Of a DNA stretch of 9,128 nt, positions 4,597 through 9,128 are shown piece by piece. The stretch spans positions 1 through 9,128 of the forward strand of contig CAMGAZ010000043.1 in assembly GCA_946008205.1 (NCBI GenBank). The letters are read 5' to 3'. A program made the position numbers and the translations under genes. The stretch comes from an uncultured Clostridium sp. Its GTDB lineage: Bacteria > Bacillota > Clostridia > TANB77 > CAG-508. Each line of letters begins with the position of its first letter. Position 1 is the first letter of the stretch. The notes below the pieces were generated by a model, which was given only the letters and a program-made list of their open reading frames with translations, was not told the DNA's origin and did no database searches.

Positions 4597-6573
4597 ATGA
4601 TCCATGAAAAATATTATTTTTTCGCTTCGGACTATTTTGTCAGAAGCAAAGAAGAAGCTGTTGAGAAGTCTCCTGTCTTCAAGGCTCAGCTCCGTGATAA
4701 GACTATCAGACAGAAAGCTATAGTCATGAAAGGTATTGCGAAGCTTATCTTGAACGGTTATACTGTCAACTTCGGTTCCACGAGAAATAAAAAGATTATC
4801 GGCCTCGATATTGACAATAATGGCCCTGTAAAAGCTACGGCAAATAATCTTCTTGAGCTACTCAATATGATTAATGTGCCGCCCACTTATATTTTTAAGA
4901 CTTTCTCCAGTACTGATCAGCATCCCAAATACAGAATTCTAATAGCCTTAGAAGACTCTATAACTTATCCAATTGAGTATACAGACACTTTTAAATCGCT
5001 GGTAAGCTATATTAATTATTTTTTTCCTGACTGTGCCGATCCTAAGTGTTGTAATACTCTTAGTCTTTTTTATCCTTGCAAGGAATGTATATATAGCTCT
5101 CCAGATTCAAAAGCTAATATGCTGTCCCTGGATAAATTGACTGCTATATTTTTAAGTGAGCCTATCATCTTGAATCTCAGGAAGTTTTTTACCGATGTGC
5201 TGTATAAGGCCAACCTGTTGTCAGAAACAAAATACGAACGGTATTATCAGACGGCGGCCCCAACTTATTTTTTCCGCTCCAGAAAACGAAACCTATATAA
5301 TTCAGGAATGTTATACTATTCAATTAAAAAAATCGAGGAATATAAAATAGTAAAGGGGTATTCGTGCCGGATTGATAAACAAGGTTTTATTGAGTTCTTT
5401 GACAGCCTTCAAACACAGATAGAGCCTATATTTGAAGACAAAACTAATACCAGTCTTTACCTCATGCAAAAAATAAATGAGGGGTCTATCGAGTTATTGT
5501 TTAATTCCGCCCTTAAAGAAAAACACATCAACGCTTTGTTCGATGACAGTAATGATTCGTATGCCAAAATTTTAGAGACCGAAACAGGCATCAGAAAATA
5601 TATCGTTGTCAAAAAATCTATTAATAAGATTGTCAAAGCATATTCAGTTGTTGATTTTTTTATGGAATTTTTTAGATTCAAAGATTCAGTAGAAACTGTA
5701 GATTATCTTTTGAAAATTTGCAATGTTACATTCAAAAATAATGGTATTCAACTCCATAAAACTAATATTAGGCATTACAAAAAAGCCTTAGAAGAACAAT
5801 TATGGAAACATAAGCATCTTTATAATATATTATGCTCTAAGGATAATAATTGTACAAAATATATTCTTCAGACTATATTGGATTATGCTTTGACATCTTA
5901 CGATAACCTAAAAGACAAAATGCAATATGGATATGACCAAGATGCTCAGCTATTCGCAAATAGTATACTAATATTGAAAGTGCTTAACGAAAAATATCCA
6001 GAAATCCAGACCAGCAAATCTACTATAGAAGCTAAGATAATTCTGCTTGCAAAACTTGGACTGATAAAATATGTTGATCCATCCAATTTTGCTTCATATA
6101 TCAGTAAAGTTATTTATCTTACCAAGAAAAATCATCCGTTAAACAAACAGTATTCCGTAGTTTCTATTCCTCATTATTCCCAGGATTTACTCAAAGAAGC
6201 CAATAAAAAAGCCAAAGAATTTCTGAAATACGGTAATAATATGGTATCAGCATTGTATTTTCGCAATGAAGAAACCGTATATAATTCCGAATATTATCAG
6301 GATATGTCCAAGTATATAAAAGATAAATTCGATAGCGGCGCCGTTGGTATTATTCAACCTGACTTCCGTCGTTATCTTATTGAACGTTTTGGCTATTCCA
6401 AATGTGATACTTTAATGACCAAATACAAGTATTATCTGCTTAAAGAACACAATCTTAAAATAGTTACTTTGAACAGAAAAAATCTTAAGAAGTTTGGTGT
6501 TACCAAAGATATTGCAAAAGCCAAACGCTATAGAATTGGATATACTAATGTATTTGTAAAAGAGGAGGCTTGA
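4597..6573 (+). CDS. Primase-like replication protein (archaeo-eukaryotic primase type), 658 aa
   Basis: The N-terminal 200 residues resemble the AEP/prim-pol domain of mobile-element replication proteins. GLDIDNN (69-75) supplies the Asp-x-Asp metal motif (Asp71, Asp73), FSSTDQHPKYRILIAL (103-118) resembles the strand pair carrying the second motif and a substrate-binding basic residue, and YFFPDCADP (141-149) a third acidic motif (Asp145, Asp148). A Cys cluster (146, 151, 152, 161, 164; the last two form CxxC) may bind zinc. A middle region (VVDFFMEFFRF, then VDYLLKICNVTF) resembles the helical segment following primase zinc domains. The segment around KIILLAKLGLIKYV looks winged-helix-like. 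No Walker motifs, so no fused helicase. It probably primes or initiates element replication, with the adjacent RecA-like protein as partner. An in-frame TGA at 4585-4587 fixes the ATG start. Family placement is by motif reading. Confidence 0.65.
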   Translation: MIHEKYYFFASDYFVRSKEEAVEKSPVFKAQLRDKTIRQKAIVMKGIAKLILNGYTVNFGSTRNKKIIGLDIDNNGPVKATANNLLELLNMINVPPTYIFKTFSSTDQHPKYRILIALEDSITYPIEYTDTFKSLVSYINYFFPDCADPKCCNTLSLFYPCKECIYSSPDSKANMLSLDKLTAIFLSEPIILNLRKFFTDVLYKANLLSETKYERYYQTAAPTYFFRSRKRNLYNSGMLYYSIKKIEEYKIVKGYSCRIDKQGFIEFFDSLQTQIEPIFEDKTNTSLYLMQKINEGSIELLFNSALKEKHINALFDDSNDSYAKILETETGIRKYIVVKKSINKIVKAYSVVDFFMEFFRFKDSVETVDYLLKICNVTFKNNGIQLHKTNIRHYKKALEEQLWKHKHLYNILCSKDNNCTKYILQTILDYALTSYDNLKDKMQYGYDQDAQLFANSILILKVLNEKYPEIQTSKSTIEAKIILLAKLGLIKYVDPSNFASYISKVIYLTKKNHPLNKQYSVVSIPHYSQDLLKEANKKAKEFLKYGNNMVSALYFRNEETVYNSEYYQDMSKYIKDKFDSGAVGIIQPDFRRYLIERFGYSKCDTLMTKYKYYLLKEHNLKIVTLNRKNLKKFGVTKDIAKAKRYRIGYTNVFVKEEA

Positions 6574-6575
6574 TT

Positions 6576-6604
6576 AAGGCTTTTTTAGGAAAGACCTTTT
6601 TATT
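6576..6604 (+). terminator. Weak terminator or attenuator after the primase-like gene
   Basis: AAGGCTTT (6576-6583) pairs with AAAGACCTT (6590-6598) with one bulged A around a six-base loop, and is followed by TTTTTATTAT. It starts three bases after the TGA at 6571-6573. The stem is short, so partial readthrough into the following gene is likely; no convincing separate promoter for that gene was seen. Confidence 0.4.
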
Positions 6605-6609
6605 ATATT

Positions 6610-7209
6610 ATGATAGATAAGTTACGTGTAGTTCTTAATTATATTTTCGTGGCATTGATTGCAGCCATGACGATATATAACGGATATGTTTTAGACCTTC
6701 TGAATAAGAAGATAGAAGCTAACACCTTGGTATTGACAAATTCAATAAATGATTTGTCTGTAAATACTAAAGGGCAAATTAAAAATTTAGAAGACACAAC
6801 TAAGCAAATATCTAAACAACAGAATACTGTTGTAGAAACCAAAGAAATCACCTATGTCCAAAAAGAATCTGAAACTGATGCCGATGTTGAATTAAAGACA
6901 TCTGATCCAAAGCTTACTGTAAAAGTAAACAACGGTCAAAAATATTCTTTTAATCTTCTGCCCACAGAAAAATCTAAAATGGAAGATGGAAAGCTTGTCA
7001 TTACACAAGGATTCTCATCTTCCATTGATATAAGAGCAAACGAATATGAAAGATCTAAGTTCTCTTTGACTACGGCAATGAACAGCGATAAAAAAGTTAT
7101 CGGCGGCCTTCATTATGATTTAGGCCATACGGTATCAGCTTCATTGTTTCTTGGACAAGGAATCAAACCTTATTATGGGTTAACTTATAGAATAGGAGGC
7201 CATGAATGA
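6610..7209 (+). CDS. Membrane-anchored coiled-coil protein with beta-rich C-terminus (199 aa)
   Basis: One transmembrane helix lies near the N-terminus (residues 8-30, VLNYIFVALIAAMTIYNGY) after a short basic start, predicting a single-pass protein with an extracytoplasmic body. Residues 31-75 are coiled-coil-like (LLNKKIEANTL through KQISKQQN), followed by an acidic linker (ESETDADVELKTSDP). The C-terminus (150-196) alternates polar and hydrophobic residues with GLHYDLGHTVSASLFLGQG and a final GLTYRIG, typical of beta-hairpins and reminiscent of outer-membrane strands. The start has only a distant AGGAAAG. The stop overlaps the next start (ATGA), and the AGGAGG for the 3D-domain gene lies in this gene's end, so the two are co-translated. 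A spanning or anchoring role in the cell envelope is plausible; no family was recognised with certainty. Confidence 0.7.
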   Translation: MIDKLRVVLNYIFVALIAAMTIYNGYVLDLLNKKIEANTLVLTNSINDLSVNTKGQIKNLEDTTKQISKQQNTVVETKEITYVQKESETDADVELKTSDPKLTVKVNNGQKYSFNLLPTEKSKMEDGKLVITQGFSSSIDIRANEYERSKFSLTTAMNSDKKVIGGLHYDLGHTVSASLFLGQGIKPYYGLTYRIGGHE

Positions 7210-7718
7210 CAGAAAAATTAAAAACAATAATGGCCGCCGGCCTTTTTATAACTTTAATAGCTTTTAGTTTCCCTGTAAATACTCAAGATAACTTTAATTC
7301 CCAAGGTAAGCCTCATAAAAAAGAAATTGTCCAGACACCTGAACACAAAAAAGATAATAAAACTTACCTTGGAAACTATAAAACAACTGCTTATGATTTG
7401 TCTTATCAGTCTTGCGCTAAACCACCAAGCCATCCGGCTTATGGGATAACTGCTTCAGGAGCTTCACTGAAAGGACATACAAGACAAAGTGCTATGGCCA
7501 TTGCCGTAGATCCTAATCATATACCTTTAGGCTCTAAGGTATTATTAGTATTTTCAGGTGAAAGAGCTAAATATAACGGAGTATATACAGCTGTAGACAC
7601 AGGATCTGCAATAAAGCAGAACCGTATCGATGTCTTCTTTGGAGACCATGGAGAAAATGTATCCAGAGAAGCTGTTAAATTCGGTGTTTCCAATGCAGAT
7701 GTATATCTGTTAAATTAA
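7206..7718 (+). CDS. Secreted 3D-domain protein, probable peptidoglycan-active enzyme (170 aa)
   Basis: Residues 1-25 form an export signal or anchor (basic MTEKLK, then MAAGLFITLIAFSFPV). After a Lys/Gln-rich linker, residues 55-170 match the 3D domain named for three conserved Asp: TAYD and ITASGAS early on, AIAVDPNHIPLGS (Asp102), YTAVDTGSAIK (Asp131) and NRIDVFFGDH (Asp142). The domain shares the double-psi barrel of MltA-type lytic transglycosylases and of Bacillota resuscitation factors, so the likely reaction is cleavage of peptidoglycan glycan strands outside the membrane. AGGAGG lies six bases before the ATG. Coupling to the upstream membrane protein suggests an envelope-remodelling or lysis pair. 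Phage 3D-domain proteins are known; the exact role (entry, exit or plasmid transfer) is not determined. Confidence 0.87.
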   Translation: MTEKLKTIMAAGLFITLIAFSFPVNTQDNFNSQGKPHKKEIVQTPEHKKDNKTYLGNYKTTAYDLSYQSCAKPPSHPAYGITASGASLKGHTRQSAMAIAVDPNHIPLGSKVLLVFSGERAKYNGVYTAVDTGSAIKQNRIDVFFGDHGENVSREAVKFGVSNADVYLLN

Positions 7719-7767
7719 ATTTTCCATCGTATTTTAACTTCTAAAAAATTTCCTAGTTAAATTAAAT
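7709..7767 (+). repeat. 12-bp direct repeat at the end of the 3D-domain gene
   Basis: GTTAAATTAAAT occurs at 7709-7720, spanning the stop codon, and again at 7756-7767. Low-complexity AT sequence makes coincidence possible. Just downstream, ATTTTA (7768-7773) is inverted as TAAAAT (7777-7782), immediately before the -35 element, in a position suitable for an operator. Confidence 0.4.
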
Positions 7768-7785
7768 ATTTTAACGTAAAATAGC

Positions 7786-7813
7786 TTGACAATAGCTGAG
7801 AATGTGGTATTAT
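7786..7813 (+). promoter_or_regulatory. Strong sigma-70-type promoter
   Basis: A perfect TTGACA (7786-7791) lies 16 bases before TATTAT (7808-7813), with overlapping ATTATA and TATATA alternatives at 17-19 bases. This is the best promoter in the window and faces the structured non-coding region. Transcription should begin near 7820. Confidence 0.75.
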
Positions 7814-7819
7814 ATATGT

Positions 7820-8092
7820 AGAAGTTGACCAAACTTCGCACTTAAATAGAGTGCGCGGATTTAAACTAGCATCCACAGATCACGGTCTTACCAGAGGCCA
7901 AGATCAACACCCATCTATATTTCTTAAGCACCGAGAAATATAGGCCTTTCAATATTTTTTCTTTTCGCACTTCTTTTTTAAGAGGTGCGCAGATGAAAAT
8001 CCTGCGTACACAATTTCATACTCACACTCACACCAAAAAAAGCAAAAAAACCGAATATATTAAGGACCGAATCTTAATTATTCGGTTTTTTT
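7820..8092 (+). ncRNA. Candidate structured small RNA (about 270 nt), unassigned
   Basis: Between a consensus promoter and a strong terminator there is no convincing gene, but a succession of hairpins: GAAGTT/AACTTC (7821-7837); CGCACT/AGTGCG (7837-7855); GATC..GGTCT/AGGCC..GATC (7878-7905, with one G-U); a perfect 10-bp CTATATTTCT/AGAAATATAG (7915-7943) followed by a U-rich stretch; CGCACTTC/GAGGTGCG (7966-7989, one G-U); and CGCAG/CTGCG (7988-8006). The TTCGCACTT...GTGCGC(A/G)GAT hairpin occurs twice, 129 bases apart. It does not match tmRNA, RNase P, SRP or 6S RNA signatures that I can recognise. It could be a regulatory RNA of the element, an RNA antitoxin, or a long attenuated leader of the 8126 gene. 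The U-rich 7948-7965 stretch could give an internal shorter end. Confidence 0.55.
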
Positions 8093-8136
8093 GTACCCAA
8101 AATCGGAGAAAGGCGGCTGTTTTACATGAAATTTAG
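7993..8136 (+). CDS. Doubtful small ORF (47 aa) with His-Thr repeat
   Basis: An AGAGGTG (7981-7987) lies five bases before an ATG that opens a 47-codon frame with three alternating His-Thr codons (HTHTHTKK) near its start. The frame runs through the terminator and stops at a TAG inside the start region of the 8126 gene. A short His-rich reading frame before a terminator recalls amino-acid leader peptides, but the downstream gene is not a biosynthetic one and the SD-like sequence is also the arm of a hairpin. It may well not be translated. Confidence 0.2.
   Translation: MKILRTQFHTHTHTKKSKKTEYIKDRILIIRFFCTQNRRKAAVLHEI
8044..8092 (+). terminator. Strong rho-independent (bidirectional) terminator
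   Basis: AAAAAAACCGAATA (8044-8057) pairs perfectly with TATTCGGTTTTTTT (8079-8092), and the stem continues inward with ATTAAG/CTTAAT, leaving an eight-base loop. The seven-T run on + and seven-A run on the left arm allow termination in both directions. It ends the small-RNA transcript and insulates the 8126 gene. Confidence 0.9.
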
Positions 8137-8776
8137 CCAAGAAAGATACGACAAAGCCCAGTCTTATTCAGAAAAATTTTTAGAAGCTATCTACGACAGA
8201 ATTCCTAGCGTAGTTAATATCGTTACTCTTGAAGGCACTAAAGATAACGATGGACCAATGGGAGCCAGAACCGTTCTTACTATCAATGATTATCTTAACA
8301 ATGTAGATCTAGTAGTAGTAACAGATGATGATTCCAATAAAATTAATTTCCAGCTTAAAACAAGTGATAGACCAGATACTGTTATATTTAAGTTATCAGA
8401 GTGCAAATACAGCAATTTTAAAACTATAAAAGGTATTCATTATCATCATATGATTCCGAATACAAAAACCAATGTCGGTTATTTTATAGACTTCAAGAAG
8501 GCCGATGTTTGGTCTATATATATGTCGGCGCGCGACACAACTTATTTTTTTAAAACCGATATCCTTAGAGCTATGTTTAGATACGAAGATGCATGGTCTA
8601 AGGGGGATATCTTTATTCACGAAGGAGATAGCCTTATCTCATTCAATATAGACACTTTATGTGAATTATATAAAGCATATAGTGACTTCTTCATGTTTGG
8701 CATCAGAAAAGAAGAAAAATCTAAAGATGTCAAATATGAAGAAATCACTAACGAAAATATGAACGCTGCGATGTAA
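8126..8776 (+). CDS. Hypothetical protein (216 aa), possible PD-(D/E)XK-like nuclease fold
   Basis: The product is cytoplasmic with no signal or membrane segment. An N-terminal helix (SYSEKFLEAIYDRI, residues 13-26, with Glu20) precedes a strand with Asp61 (NNVDLVVV, 58-65), an acidic turn (TDDDSNK, 66-72) and the strand INFQLKTS (73-80). Asp-x(n)-Gln-x-Lys in such a helix-strand-strand arrangement resembles the PD-(D/E)XK nuclease core, where 'iQvKts' variants are frequent; this is an inference from one motif. The rest (GIHYHHMIPN, VGYFIDFKKADVWSIYMS) is mixed alpha/beta. The ribosome binding site is weak (GGAGAAAGG about 12 bases upstream). Its transcript is separated from the RNA gene by the terminator at 8044-8092, and no clear promoter lies in the 33-bp gap, so expression may depend on terminator readthrough. 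Confidence 0.7.
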   Translation: MKFSQERYDKAQSYSEKFLEAIYDRIPSVVNIVTLEGTKDNDGPMGARTVLTINDYLNNVDLVVVTDDDSNKINFQLKTSDRPDTVIFKLSECKYSNFKTIKGIHYHHMIPNTKTNVGYFIDFKKADVWSIYMSARDTTYFFKTDILRAMFRYEDAWSKGDIFIHEGDSLISFNIDTLCELYKAYSDFFMFGIRKEEKSKDVKYEEITNENMNAAM

Positions 8777-8905
8777 AGGCCCCTAACGGGGCTCCCTCAG
8801 GTTTTTTCGCCCGTTTTGTTCGGCGTAATCCCGTACTTTCGGCGTTCTACCTATCGTTATTGATTGCAAAATAAAAATATGCATACAAAAGCAAAGGAGA
8901 TGTGT
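8777..8905 (+). other. Intergenic region with a GC-rich hairpin and direct repeat
   Basis: GCCCC/GGGGC (8779-8792, four-base loop) directly follows the stop codon, and a six-T run lies ten bases beyond it (8802-8807), a plausible but not canonical terminator for the 8126 gene. TTCGGCGT occurs as a direct repeat at 8819-8826 and 8838-8845, in a patch clearly richer in GC than its surroundings. Further on, TTGATT (8860-8865) and TACAAA (18 bases later) form a poor promoter candidate before the next gene. No gene is seen here. Confidence 0.5.
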
Positions 8906-9128
8906 TTGAAAATGAAAAGCTTATTGGAAGGCCTACATATTGAATACCAAGAACATAACCATGGTAAAGTAGTTGTAGCAAAATTCAAAGAAAATTACGT
9001 AACTATTGGTAAATTTATTAAAGACAGAGGTCCCTGTTATCTTGAAGATGATTTAATTTTTTCTTTAGATTATCCTATGGAACTTACAAATCTTCAAGGT
9101 AAAGCAGTTTATCGTGAATATAGAGAAT
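8906..9128 (+). CDS. Hypothetical protein, 5' part (runs off the right edge)
   Basis: AAGGAG (8894-8899) precedes in-frame candidates TTG 8906 (six bases away, ideal) and ATG 8912 (twelve bases away). I report the TTG because of spacing, but the ATG is equally possible and shifts the start by only two codons. About 74 residues are visible, with an opening MKSLLEGLHIEYQEHNHGKVVVAKFKENYVTIGKF split over charged and beta-strand-like stretches. No motif was recognised, and the frame is open to the window end. Confidence 0.7.
   Translation, partial: MKMKSLLEGLHIEYQEHNHGKVVVAKFKENYVTIGKFIKDRGPCYLEDDLIFSLDYPMELTNLQGKAVYREYRE

Noticed and set aside
6563..6620. 16-codon TTG-started leader ORF overlapping the stop of the primase-like gene and the next start
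   Set aside because: The AGGAGG is only one base from the TTG, too close for initiation, so it is not reported as a gene.
7851..7943. GTG-started ORF of about 30 codons within the structured RNA
   Set aside because: No Shine-Dalgarno precedes it, the start lies in a hairpin arm, and the composition follows the RNA stems.
7820..8125. tRNA, tmRNA, 6S, RNase P or SRP RNA
   Set aside because: No cloverleaf, CCA-proximal T-loop sequence or signature motif of those RNAs could be found by eye.

Overview
The window is AT-rich, densely packed and coded entirely on the + strand. Genes are short, mostly unrecognised, and separated by gaps of a few bases or by stop/start overlaps, usually with AGGAGG-type ribosome binding sites. 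This fits a mobile element (phage, prophage or phage-like plasmid) of a low-GC Bacillota host. A Negativicutes host is possible, because the 6610-7209 product ends in a beta-rich segment that would suit a diderm envelope, but that is inference. No integrase, capsid, tail or packaging gene is visible, so phage and plasmid cannot be separated here.

Layout. (1) 1-3582 is one run of small genes: the 3' part of a pentapeptide-repeat protein (reading frame apparently broken near base 14), a GTG-started hypothetical, a 48-codon ORF and an 81-codon ORF in the same frame split by a TAA, two overlapping hypotheticals, a 57-aa membrane peptide whose ribosome binding site is a run of ten Gs, a 152-aa hypothetical, and a calcineurin-like metallophosphoesterase. 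Nested inverted repeats close this block (3574-3666). (2) 3667-6573 looks like a replication module. A promoter-like sequence precedes a short RecA-fold protein that seems to lack the Walker A lysine and the catalytic glutamate. A structured leader with a 12-codon peptide follows, with the next ribosome binding site in a hairpin loop, then a 658-aa protein resembling archaeo-eukaryotic-type primases of mobile elements. (3) 6610-7718 holds a translationally coupled envelope pair: a membrane-anchored coiled-coil protein and a secreted 3D-domain protein likely to act on peptidoglycan. (4) 7719-8125 is non-coding, with its own consensus promoter, a series of hairpins including a duplicated module, and a strong terminator; it is best read as a structured small RNA of about 270 nt. 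(5) 8126-8776 encodes a protein with a possible PD-(D/E)XK-like nuclease motif. A short GC-richer intergenic region and a gene running off the right edge follow.

The most interesting parts are the apparently ATPase-dead RecA-like protein beside a primase-like gene, the leader-peptide and hairpin arrangement in front of that gene, and the unassigned structured RNA. All family assignments come from reading motifs by eye; no search was run.
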